A stretch of DNA of 64,000 nt. It comes from Branchiostoma floridae (lineage: Eukaryota; Chordata; Leptocardii; Amphioxiformes; Branchiostomatidae). Below the pieces are notes generated by a model. It saw nothing but the letters and a program-made list of their open reading frames with translations, was not told the DNA's origin and ran no database searches. The stretch lies in NCBI RefSeq assembly GCF_000003815.2, contig NC_049989.1, positions 8,586,251 to 8,650,250 on the forward strand. The letters run 5' to 3'. The translations under genes and the position numbers were made by a program. Of this stretch, positions 1-13,085 are shown piece by piece (within the stretch, counting starts at the first letter, position 1; every line of letters starts with the position of its first letter).

Positions 1-353
1 TTGTCCATAATCCGGCTGTCCGTAATCCGGTCCGACGAACGGCGGTTTGGTACCGCTGTAATCCGGTACCCCGTAATCAGTTGTATCCCCACCATCGGGC
101 TGGCCGTAGTCTGGCTGTCCGTAATCTGGGCCACCGACGTACGGCGGGCCCGTCCCCGTGACGCCCGGGATGAGGTTCGTATCCCAGGCCGTTTGCGACC
201 CGTCAAAGCCAGGCTTGCTGCCCTGCGTGCTGCCGAACGGTGGCACGTACTGCCCGTCGGTAGGAGGTTTGAATCCGCCATCTTGAGGTTTGCCAGTAGG
301 CGGGAACTGATGCCGGGCAACGTCGGTCCGACAGTAGTCGGGAAGTCCAATAG
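1..353 (-). CDS. Pro/Asp/Tyr/Gly-rich C-terminal region, continues beyond window
   Basis: Acceptor GGCATGTAG enters in phase 1 and the frame stays open for 117 codons to base 1 without a stop or donor. It begins (A)[20 protein letters not shown], passes through Gly/Pro/Lys/Gln-rich stretches, and becomes a run of PDYG/PDYGQ motifs toward the window edge, with [20 protein letters not shown] followed later by DYGVPDYSG and [11 protein letters not shown]. Tyr-rich Pro/Gly repeats are typical of extended or adhesive extracellular segments. I know of no matching repeat in the vertebrate relatives, so this may be a lineage-specific extension. The full length is not visible. Confidence 0.88.
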
Positions 354-3300
354 CTACATGCCAACACAAAATGAACAGGTTCTATTGATGATTACATGTC
401 GCTTCTTAGTATTATGACTAACAACATTATTTCAATTTTTAAGTTTTGCTTTGCATTAAACAACGCTAAACACTTAAGTACATAAAATGTACAACAAAGT
501 GGTTACAACATATTTGGTTTCTTCGATACGGTCTTTTACAGCAATTTCAACTCTTATCTTGATCTCAACGAGCAAACTTCTCATAGATAAGATAAGTGTT
601 GCGTACGGTCTTAACTGATTACAACATGATAATACTAGAATTCATGAGAAAAAGTGCTTCCACCTCTAAGGCGTCACCAAAAAATAAAGGGCACAAATGA
701 TAAAAGGCGTTGTCAAAAACAGTAGCTAGTAAGTATGCCTGGTTGATGTTTGACGTTCTTACCGTCTGCCTGAGGTGCGGCTGCTGGGACCACCATGACC
801 TCCAGCAGCACCAGCCGCTCGTACAGGGCACAGATGTGTTCCTTCATGCCGCGGAGCTCTTCTTCATTGGCGGGCAAGCCCTGAAAGGGGGACATGGGAG
901 AGAAATGAAAATAGAGTTACGAGTTCCAATATTGCTTTATGTTTCCTACCATACACAGATAGATGCATGTGTGCATATCTTACTACAAATATCTATTTTA
1001 ACGAGTTTGCTCATTGCAAGGCCATTGACAATTTCTAAGCACTGAACTACGCTGACTGCGGCAACATCGCTTCTTCCTATAAAGAAACATCGAGCTTCAG
1101 CAAGTTCGACTAAATGACCCAATAGGCGAAGCAGGGGTTACGAGGCTGCTCGAGAAATTCCCTACCCCCTTTTAACCGGATCGGTTTGATCCACTCATAC
1201 CGTATGCAAAAATCTCGCCATAGTTTTTACATGATAAGATTCTTCTTAAGACAACTTAGTCAATCCAGTTGGATTCCCGTCCTGGTATTTTCATGACTGA
1301 CAGGTTTAACCCATGTCTGTCAGTCGTAAAATTGAAAATGTAGGCCATGGAAATCAGCCAACTGACCTAGCCCATTTCCTCACGGAAGTGAGTGAGAAAA
1401 TGAGTGCATTTCGATGTTTGGTTAGAGTAAATTCATCTCACTTTAGTTCCTAATAGCTGCAGAACTTGTCTGGAAAGGTCATACTGGCGTTCATGGACGA
1501 CGGATGTTTTCGTTTTACGGTGTTTAAATTTAAATAATAGAGAAAGAAGTTACAAATCTAAATCTGCCCAGCTGTCTGTTATGCGACTTTCCATTCCTAG
1601 CTTAGAATCCAGACTGTTCTGCTACGCCTACCACCCCCACGGCCCCACCCCACAGGAACGTCCTTAAGCCCTAGGCCTACATTGTACCTGCGACAATTGT
1701 TGTGCAATAAACGTTGACTTAAGCATTGGATTCAGACAGGCAATAACATCGGAATGAGTTCAGTTGACCAGGCGGGGATATAAGCTTACAGTGCCGAGGA
1801 AACCCATCATGCAGTCCGCGGGGACATGTACAGACTAGTGACTAGGTTATTATACATTTTGTACTTCTGCTGACGTGACAAAGATATGTTTTTTGGACTT
1901 GCTGCAAAGCTCAATACGGTTCCGACATTTCAACACTGACCTGACAATGTGTCTAAAGCCTCAAAACAAACCTGTAGGCTTCTTGGACACAGGATGTGTG
2001 ACACGTTACGGATGACACAAACACACAGTCATGCGTTAAAATGGAAGACAAATCATACACAATATTGTAAGCCATCTGTTTCTAGTAGTCAAAATTTAAG
2101 TCGTTCGAGCTTGCGTCGAAACAGTGAAAGAGCGAGAACGAGCAAATGTACTTGACATTGATGAAATATGAGACTAGCTTTGCGTTTTGGGGTCATTTAG
2201 TTGGCCTCTTACACAAACATACAAAAACTCATGTCGTCACGGTATTGTTAGGGTTGCAAACACCGAACGTCAAAGTACCGAACGAACGCCCGACAGTTGA
2301 CAAAGAAAACGGACAAATTGCTCTTGACCTTGGAAAAATACTGGAATTATAATCTAGGTGATCCTACTTGTACACCAAACAATGCGTCTTTTGATACGCC
2401 GTGATACAATGCCAATGTTTCCGATTTGAGATACTTAGACCGTGGCGGTCACGTTCGTCGAAGGCCGTAGCACGATCATTTTGATATCGGATATTTTCCG
2501 AGCAGGCTGTGACAGAACCAATCACCGACTGGGATCTAAGACAGTCTTTTCCGTGACGAGACAGGTGTATTGTGTACTGCACATGCAAGATTATCCTAAT
2601 ACCCCCTCACATTAGGCGAAAATCAATCGGACGACGAGTCTGCGAGCTCTCAATTACGAGGAGGCATGACCCTGCTGCCGACGAAGAAATGGCAGAGCCC
2701 GCCCCCCCCCCCCTTTCCCGTCAAGGTGATTTAGAGCTCGCAGACTCGTTTTTCGCCTAAGTAATGTGAGGGGGGTATAAGAATACCCTCAGTTAGCCTT
2801 CGTGCGACGATCGCACGACAAGTGTGACCGAGCCCTACACCAAACAGTATGGTGCCAGTCAGGGTGAAGTTAGGTGTAAATCCCATCTGAGAATTAATAG
2901 GGCCGGATGGACCTTTATACACACAAACAGTCCCCGGGCCAGTCTCACATAAACACTGAGATGTAACGTTTATTTTCCTTGTGATTATCGCCAGGCTGAC
3001 GAAGGTCGGAGGTCAGTCCGGTAATTTCTGAGACAGGAGTATCAGTGAACGGACAAGAGTGATGTGTGGGGAGTGTCAGGTACGTGTACCTCATGTTGTG
3101 GTTTGTGTGCATGTGTGACGACACCTACGTGTGTTAGCTTCGATCAGAGACGCCCCCTTTGATGGGACGTAAGGCCAGAGGTTCCGTGGTTGAGGAGAAC
3201 CGCACCTCTAGCACGTTAAAGAACCCACCACACTTAGGCTAACGTCACATTTCCAAACCGGAGCCCGGCCGGGCTGTTTGTGGAAACGAAAAATAGAAAT

Positions 3301-6300
3301 GCATACGCAAAAATATGCGCAAACAATGCCCACGACTATTCTCTTTATAGGTCCTCTGTAGTCCCGAACGCTGCCCGGCCGGGCCCTGGAAACTTAGGCC
3401 TTACCGAGTAGGAGTCTATACCTGGTGCAAGTGGATTGAACCTATTAGGCTTAGGTCCCATTTCCGAAATTGGGCTTGGCCGAGATACTTGCGAAAACGA
3501 AAAATGAAAGTTCTGTGTGTTTTGTTGCCTTTCATATCGCTCCTGACTATTTTTTAAGGTTCTGTGTGTTTTTGTAGCCTTTCTTATCACATTTTTCGTT
3601 TCCGAAAGCCACCCGGCATGGTTGAGAATTAAGGCCTAGGCCAGAAGCCTGCTTCTTTCTCAGCCTGTAGTTGGACAAACCTAAGGCGATTCACCAGTTA
3701 TGTGAAAGGAAAAAAATGTACGCAACATATAGATTAGAAAATACTTACAGGTACGCCAGGTGCCCCGGGTAGACCAGGTTCTCCAGCTGGCCCGGGTTTC
3801 CCAGGGAGACCGTACGGACCGGGCGGGCCGGCGGGGCCCGGTGTGCCAGCCGGGCCGGAGGGACCGGGAGGCCCGCCTGGTCCGGACGGTCCCGCGGGGC
3901 CAGGAGGTCCGGCAGGGCCAGGGGCGCCCTCCCCCACCAGCGCACCGGCGTCTTCTACTGCTGCAGCAGGGTACGTCCAGCCCTGGTCTGTGTTGGATTA
4001 GGAACAAATGTTAAACTTATTAGGCAGGTTCTAATTGGTTCGTAAGGTTGATGTAACGTTGAAAGAATATGTTCAAGACATAGACTATAATTGAGTGGCG
4101 GGGTCTCTTAATTTATCTGGGAGGGTGTCTTTGCTTGTCATCTTCTGTATAGTACATTGTAGCTTCTTGTAAGCGCTATACTGTATATAGATGACTAGAC
4201 TACAAGCAAAAGGTGAACTCCAAGAGCAATACGGTAAGCAATAGCTGTTTGCAAAGTGTGCTTTTATTCCTATCATATTGTAGGAGTCTCCAATCACTCA
4301 GTAGATAAATCAGTCAATTTTTCTTGTTACGCGCCCCGCGTCCTATGGCTCACACACAGAATCACCAACAAATTGCACAACTTCAAAATAATTGGATTTT
4401 CCGACATTCAAACGTATACGTATATAGCAGCCTTGTAGTATTTAGGATATTGCGGATTTTATCATTAGAATTAATGCTTTCTTTCTTGTTCGCGCCGCGA
4501 TCTCGAGGTGTCTGTCGTGTCAGTCGAATTAAAAGAGTTCCTCAGGCGTATAAGTAAAGATTGTTTTAGATAATTGGTCATAAAAAGAACAAACTACACT
4601 GCTGACATGCAAGCAACAATCTATCTCAAGTTCCGCATATCACGATATAAACTGTAGCTAGAGCAAAACTACAAAAGAGTTAGAATAATGTTACAATCAT
4701 ATTTCGTTTGTTATAATGTCGGCAATCACTACGATTTAAAGTGTTGTAGTATTCATGTAAGAACTACTGGTTAACATACTTGCCAATGCTATAGCTATAT
4801 ATCGGCATCCTTTTATTATATTAAACAAGAAAGAATGAGCCAATGCATAATTTTGTTAGCTATGAGAAGACATGTCACAAATGCTCACCAAAAATCAAGA
4901 CTTACGAATCTGTTTTCCGTTGCAATCGGAAATCATTTTGTTTAACCAATTTTAAGTTTAAGCAAAGTCGCAATTGGTTAAAGAAATGACGACGTACTAA
5001 AAGTGCGTCGTACTTTTTAATTTCTTTTTTTTTCACAGCATATAGTGACATTGTCCCCTTTCAGCTGTTACATAGACTGGCTTCTACTCCCTATCCTGTC
5101 ACAGACAAACAGACATGGCATGTACGTGAACTCACTGTTCCTGAATGCATGACATACACCTACTCACGGTGTAACGGGCCGACACAGGTACAATATCCTC
5201 AGGGGTGTAGTTTTGGCTATTACACTGGTAGGGAGCAGATGTCGCTGCTTTTTCTTTATTTTCTCCAATATTGCACCGTTATTCTTAAAAATTAATTAAA
5301 AGCTGAACTCAGGTGATAGAAGGAAGTTTCTTGTTTTTTTCCTTGTGTACATGTCAGTCTGTGTAGCTATAAAGGACAAAGCGGTAGAAGCCAGCCTGTA
5401 TAACAGTTGTAGTTTTTTTTAGTCTAAGTCTACTTCACCTGGCCGGTTAGCTAATGGAGGGAAGCCCGTCGCTACTAAGAATGGATCAGCGTCACGTCCT
5501 GGTAAGCCCGGTATGCCGGGGACACCGGTTTCCCCTGGCGGCCCTTGTGGGCCAGCCTGACCGGGCAGACCGAGCGGCCCCCTATCCCCCGGCGGGCCCG
5601 GTGGTCCAGGGAAGCCTGGCTGGCCCCTAAGCCCCGGTTCACCACGGGGACCGGGCGGCCCGGTCAGACCGGGCGGGCCCTCTACTCCAGGAAGCCCGGG
5701 TATCCCCTCCGGCCCAGGCGGGCCGCGTGATACAGCCCCCGGGTCAGCGAAGCTTACGTTCTTCATCTGTAGAACAGAAAGTACGTCACATGAGAGTCGT
5801 CATCGCTACAGAGAATATGTAAATGAGCTCACTATGCCCGGATATAGATACCTGAAGGTTTCTGGGGACCAGACAGGTGCTGTGTGGACTGGGTGGCCAT
5901 TGACTTCATCTAGAGAAAAACACAAGGAGAAAACAACAACAAAAAACAACCTGTAAACAGGACATACGTCATCACAGGTACCACACCTGTGGTCACGTGT
6001 CCCGCACAACACTATAAAACTAGTCTATTATAACAAATCCAATGTTTCAACCTCACTTACACCTACTGTAAACCATATGATGACCATTGCACACATTAGA
6101 ATACATATATATCATTTTCTCAGTGACTCACAAGGAAAGTGCACGGTACATCTTTAAGAGCAAACACTTAAAAAAGTGGGACTCCCATGCAAACACCCAT
6201 CCACTAATTTGAAACTGCGCATTCGGTCAGGGGTAGTAGACTAGATGTTTACCTGTACTTCTATCTCCAACAGTCTTCTCTCCAAGGTGTCCACTCGACC

Positions 6301-9300
6301 ACAGCAATCTTTAAGAACGAAAAAAAATTTCATAAATGTATTATAATACAAAATGGTCATAGATTCTGACTAGGTATCTGTCTCTATTTCTCTGTCTGTG
6401 AATTGTCAAAAACATTGCTTACTGAAACGAGAGCTTTTTTTTTCAAAGTAAACAAATAATATCCTTTTTTCACGTTTGCAAGCGAAAAAAAATAATCCAT
6501 GCATGACAGAAGATTTGCCGTCCTCCACTGTTTTAAACGAATGTCATTTATACAATTAGCATTTGTTAAAATAGCCATCAGTTCCACGTTACCATTGTCA
6601 CCATTGCTATGCCCTGATACATGCAATAAGCCTTCATGCAAGAATTTGCAATATAGTCATTATAGTGTTTTTCATGTATATTGTCTGCTCATGTCTGGTC
6701 TCAATTTTAATTTGGTTCCCGATCCATTAGTCGTGTTACTTGAGAGGAGACAAAGCTTCCTGTATTCACGTTCACAGATCCGACTTCCTTTGATCATTCT
6801 CGTGTTTAACACTTTATATTGCATCTTTCTCATAAACACCATCCGTTTTTCAAATGCCAATTGTTTTTGTTACGCCAACTCGTCCGACTATGATACGAAG
6901 CCAGTTCCTGTATACGGAAGATCTTGACCAGTATATTTGCGTATCTACCGGATACAGCTTTGACTAGGTTCGATTCCCAGGACCCATGTTCATTTCCGTT
7001 TTACATCCACCCAACCCGTCATGGAACCACCCAGCTAGATAGTGGAAAAAACGGATTTTTCAAAGGAAACGACACTTTATCTCATGTACATCTCGTCTAC
7101 ACAGAGAAATAGTGACAAGCGACATGACTATGTTGTAGTATAGCGATTGCTTCTCAAAACTGGTTGGAATTTGTTTGGTAGTGGTACAGAAAACTGTAAT
7201 GTTACCAAGATCCGCCATGAGTCGCTGTTCTCATGATTCGCCGCGCACAATTTCAAGGGAATTATGAATGGTCAAGATTTGGGGATATAGAATGTTGTGA
7301 GTAGTAAGCCATCAGCCATGGTCTGTTTTCTTGGTAGTAAAAACAGAATGAACATTGAACATTGGCAAGAACGAAATAATTCTACACAGTCGATTTTAGC
7401 TATAAAGAAATATAATCAAGTGACAGAGGGGGTGGAATCTTGGTCCCCCCCCCCCCCGTTGGAATCTTGCAGGAAATGGCTTACCATAGGCTTAACTACT
7501 AGGAGTTATGTTTTTAAATAGCGAAAAAAATTTGGATATGATTTTACAATAATTTAACGCAAAATCAATCTGGGCTTACACCCCCAAACTACCCATGTAT
7601 CGACGTTTATAACATGTCTTTTCGTCAAGAGATAACAGTGTGGCTCCTCCAGCTTCGTCGCACCACTTGCTACAAAGTATAATCGAACACCACATCGTGT
7701 CTACAACTTTACCAGTAACCATGGTGATAGCTGACTGGTCCGGGTCATTGACCATATTTGTTAAAAGAAGAAGAATAAGCGGAGCAAAAACAACATGTTG
7801 AAGATTTACATGGTAAAAGTATGACTGTTGAAATGTCCCTTACCAGGCTGATCGTCCAGGGTGGTGACGCCTGGCAGGCGGGCGGGCTGGTTGTTGTTGC
7901 CGTTGCCGTTCGGCAGGTAGGTGGGGCGGTGCTGCTGCTGGACCCGCTGGTCACAGTTCCTCCCGGTGAACCCCGGACAGCACCGGTACCGCTGCTCCGT
8001 CACAGTCTTGTACGTCAGCTGCTGCCGGGGACGGAACGCGATGCGGTAACTGTTGGGACAAGGAGGAACAATTCAATCCCTGTACTATACTATCCTCTCC
8101 ACCCCTTAGGCGTCGCCAAAAAATTAAGGCGTTAATTGTGTGAATTTATACACGAGAAGCTCAAATCGGCCTGCAGGCCGCTTTTCATTGAGGTCATGAG
8201 GGAGGTAAGGGTCAGATGAAAAATAACAGAGATACAAATTACTTCAAGTCCTAATAAATCTATCAACATATATCGCTACATATACTGTGTTAAAACACCA
8301 TATTCGTTGTATCGCCTGCTCTATTCAACACGCCGTATCAGGTTTACATACACCACATCATTTAAGGGAGCTTTAAAGTAGGATTACAAAGTACAATTAG
8401 CTATAATCTCGCTGCAAAGTGAACAAGAAATGTAAAATGTCGATAGAAGAAATACTGTTTTCGACGAATTGTTTTATGGATTAGAATCTACATCATAGTA
8501 GTACGAGGGGCATTCAATAAGTAATGTCCCTGACTCATTTCCCATAGCAGGAGATTAATGAAACTTGGCACAGTTATTAGTCTTTCTCTACATAGGAACC
8601 ACCCAGAGTTATGCATTTCTCCCATCATTTGATGTAGCTCTGGACACCGTTCTTGTAGGACATCCCAGGTTGGTCCTCCGACAGATGCCTCACCAATGGC
8701 AGAAGAGGGACGACAACAAGATTAACATAGACACACAGAACCTACTGATTCCGACCCAAGGGCGAACCCGAGGCAGCCATCAACATAAGTACAAACCAAT
8801 CTTTGCAAGAACAGACACATACAAGTACTCATATTTTCCTAGAACAATTCCGGAGTGGAATTCCCTGCCTGGTGCGGTAGTAAGTGCTCCCACAGTTGAG
8901 AGCTTCCGCGCCAGGCAGGAGGGCTGCCCGCCCTAACCCGGGACCTCAGCTCCCCCCCTACTTTGCCCCTTGCGGGGTTATATGGGGGTAACCCATGATG
9001 ATGATGATGATGACCAGGTCTGGGAGCTGTTTCCACAGACTTCCGGCCTTGTTTGAATTCAGGATGCCAGCGTTTTACAAGGTCATATGATGGGGCATCA
9101 TCACCATAAGTTTTTTTTCATTTCATCAAAAGTCCCTTTTGGTGTGCGTCCTTTCAAATACAAAAACCGGATCACTGCGCGACACTAAACTTGCTCCATT
9201 TCACACCTGGTCCATTTCGCACCTGACTCAGTTCAAACACCAGTAAATCAGTAACCATAATTAGTTCAGAGCTGTATTTTGCAACATAATCCATAGACAT

Positions 9301-12300
9301 ATGACTCATTACACATGCAACATTTCATCTAGATCAGACAACTAGCAGTGGGTCAGGGGCATTACTTATTGAATGCCCCTCGTACATGGTATGACAAGTA
9401 GTTCACTCGATCGACTGCGATCTAAGATAAGATATCACCTGTTTAGATCTAGAAGATATTTCTACTGTTGAGGCCTTTATGAGTTCTTAAGACAACCTAG
9501 TCGTTTTCGCAAGGAAAAACGGCCTCGTGTTTACATTGTGAAGTTTGTGAACCTTCCCCGTATCGCTGAGATAAAAAGTTACATGCACTTAATGTGCTGA
9601 GCTTTTTTTCAAATGGATACCACCAAACTATACAGGATGTAAGGTTAAACTTTGCCGAATCCCACGACTTTTAAACAGCTAAAAAAATCACGCAGCAAAG
9701 ACATTGCATACGTGAGGCATCACATGAACTTAGGGTTGTTTATTTTTCTAACTCGTGCAGGGGATCTTGCGCTAATCCCCTGGGAACTCCTGCAAAAATA
9801 CGACCATAAATACATCTGAACCGAATGTATACAGACACTTAATCAGATTTAGATCTCACGTCAGGTGTACACTATCATGATATGTTTTTAGTTCACCAGA
9901 ACATTGGATCACAAAAAGCCGAAAAAATAAACATTGCGCTCTTATAGTATCACTTTGCCTTGGTCTTTAGCCTGATATATGAACTTTTTTTTACATTTTC
10001 GTTTTTTTATGTATTGCCCACATGCGAAGTAATATTGAAGCCAAATTCGTCAATCTAGGTGATTGTTTTCTAAAAGGGACTTATGACAGACTACTGTGCT
10101 ATTCAGGAGACAGGGTTAAGTAATAAAAGCAAGGTCAAGGTGAGACGATCCACACACTCCCATGGATAATTAAATTATGCTTGTGGTCATGGACGTATTA
10201 ACGAAGGGTCTTGAAACTGTGGGAGGTCTACCGTTGGTCTGGAAGCTGTCTACATACCGCTGGCACGGATAGAAAGGTGCACTGTTTTGACAGGAATGTG
10301 GAAAGTGTTGATACACGAAAGGGTTAGGTTAATACTGTGGATCCAAGAATATGTGGCTGTGGCTCAATCCAAGCAGTTCAACTTTTGGCCAATGTACCAA
10401 GATAACTGGGTTTGCTAACATTCGTATACCTATGCTACTGTCCCCCTTTTCTAAAGTCTGTCCTATAAGTTTTCAAACAGTATCTTACATTGACCTCACG
10501 TTTCGCACAGGTGCACGGGATCGAGATCCCACGAGAGTTCAGGTGCCTGTGACGTCATATGCCAAGATGGCGACCCCATGTGGTTTTGGCAATGCTAATC
10601 GTGTACGGACAAAACACGTGTATTTCTCTACACTGGCTAGAAGACGTCAGGGTCTGAGAATGCTTCCCTGTTGGGAGCCGTTCCAGATCACTAGGGGTTA
10701 TTTTCCAAAGGTCTCAGCCTGCTAGGGCCGTGCTAATTAACTCTCACACCCAACAAAACTTGCCGTCCAGATGTTTTAAGTTCAAGTACATCTAAAAAGC
10801 ACCGGAAGTGGGCGCTAAACGGTTCACGGGCAAAGCGAGCAAACTCTTCAAATCAGCTCCTGCGTCATGGTTTCTTGTTTAGACCAAAGCCTTTTAGACT
10901 AAGTAACGAGGGAGATCACATGTAATGATTAACGGTGTGGGGGTTGAACTTGTCGTGTTGAAAAAGTCGCCCTAATGATTAGAGAGATGTGTGTGCTGAA
11001 TAAGAAAAGGGGAGGCAAAGAAAATGCCACAAAAGGCACACAACACAAGCCCTACCATTACATCTGATTGGAGATTATACCAAATTCGCTTTGAGACGCT
11101 CGTAGATCAGACAAGGGTGTTTCGTTACCTTCCTTAGTAAAGAGTTCAAAGCTCAGCTGCTAATGCCTTCCTTGCATGACTGTGCACATGTTTCAGATCA
11201 TGAACACAAGTGCGAAATTTGTCCACGAACATGAGACTTGTGACCCTCCAGAAGAATTGAAAACACATTTTAGCGACAGCGGTACTTGTTTATGATTTCA
11301 TAAATACGAAGAAAGTGGGGCTGCAAAGTTTATCTAGCCTTGGACTCATATTCCTACGTAATGTTTAATGTCTGCGTGTCGAGGGTAGTCCATTAATTGT
11401 CAGGGTTGGTCCACTGTTTCAAGAATCTCTTTACAATTTGGACAAAGACGTGTTTCGGGAAATGATAGTCACTGGAGATGTGAAGTATTACGCTTTCTAA
11501 TATTTCCTTCGTAATTTTGACAGGGTCGGTTGCTAGTTTTTTTTTTCTTACTGGTCAGAGCTGACAAAGTATCATTTTATATGCCTAGTCCAACCCCCTT
11601 CCGAACAGTCCACGGTATATAAAGAGAGAGTTTTTTTCTCTTCTGTTAACACTAACGCCTCCGGAGGGTGGTCGCTAGTGTACCCACGTCCAAATGCACC
11701 TTGGCACCTGTCGAATGAGATTTACAAGATATACTAGAACCCCTGTGCACGCTATCCCAGGTCATTGTAACTATTCAAGCGTTATTACAGTGGCAATATA
11801 GTGGCAATAGTACCAGTAACGCTAATTGTGCTGACGGGGTTCTGACCATACAAAAACATGTGGCAAAGAAGATTTTGAAATATTTACGAGGAGTGACTTG
11901 CCAAACATCCAATGGGCATAGTAAAGGGAATTTATCGCAACATGTGTTGTAGTTAGAAAATATTTTAAGTATTCGCCAGACGTAACTCTGTACGTTAAGT
12001 AGCATTGTGAAATATATGTTTGTGTTCTACAGTTAGCAAAAATATACTCCATGCACTACCACAACAAACCATATACTTTTAATGGGTAATTAGTGCACCG
12101 AAGTAAATCAAATCACCAAGAGAGGCAAACGTGCTGCTCAGTAAAAATGCCGCTTCATGTTTTCGTTTTTGTCAATTTTATGCCCAATTTAATGAAGTGT
12201 GTAAAAAAAATTGTCTTGTTCTTAGCTCGACTGGGCTGACTTAGAGCATACATGTCTTCAAGGAAGAAGAACGGATTCAAACCGTGCTGTGTCTTTCGTC

Positions 12301-13045
12301 CCTGCAGGATATTTTGTAAACATAGGAGTTGAGTGTTGCGCCACCTCCATTCTACAGAGATGTCCTACATGTGTTACAAGTAAACATCTAGCTCAGAGGC
12401 CAGGACAGAGGTGGCCATCCCTGTGTCTCAATCCCTGACACCCCGGGTTTAGATTTGTTTCTCCCTTCCACAAATAAGTAAAAGAGTCACAAGACCTGAA
12501 TACAACACCAGACGAGGTCCCAAGCATGTCGTGTTAACTGTAACAACAGCACGTACTGTTGACATAGAGGATCTGCATGTCTGCGTTTACCGGGCTAGTT
12601 GTGATCGGAAGAGTAACTCCAGTTAGCCTGTCTCCGGAGTTTGCCTGTGTGTCTGCGAAGTTTGCCTGTGTGTCCGCGTAAGTCGTGCCTGTAGTGGTTT
12701 TCTCACAACCACAGGTAAATACAAACCGCTGTAGGGTCAATAACACTCGACGGTAGGTCACCAAGATGAAGGGACCAGACACTACACTTTCCTAAAATAA
12801 CTACGACATATTCCGAGTAAGTGTTAACATGAAAAGAGTGGTTCACAAGGTTATTGTTTTATAAATATATCGTTAGTGCGACCATCTGAAGGCAATTTTA
12901 AGAGTCGCATATGATTATGATATATTGTGGGAAGATAGGTTTGTCAAACAAAATTTCTGACAGAGGGGAGAGTTGCAAAATCTACTTCAATGGCGAAAAC
13001 TTTCTCGGTGCCTTGTGTGTGTGTATGTTTGTTTGTATGTATGTA

Positions 13046-13085
<40 letters not shown>

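Larger units (their letters stand above)
881..3748 (-). other. Intron with a Harbinger-like MITE and a SINE-tail-like remnant
   Basis: The only structures seen are the inverted-repeat element at 2600-2777 and a segment at about 3180-3235 that resembles one near 31.0 kb. Other open frames here are short and show no recognisable domain. Confidence 0.7.

Noticed and set aside
3760-4014. Plus-strand and alternative minus-strand ORFs over the collagen exons
   Set aside because: They are shadows of Gly/Pro codons; the Gly-X-Y frame is clearly the real one.
6966-6976. Isolated GGTTCGATTCC B box as a tRNA gene or SINE
   Set aside because: No A box at the right distance and no cloverleaf could be drawn.
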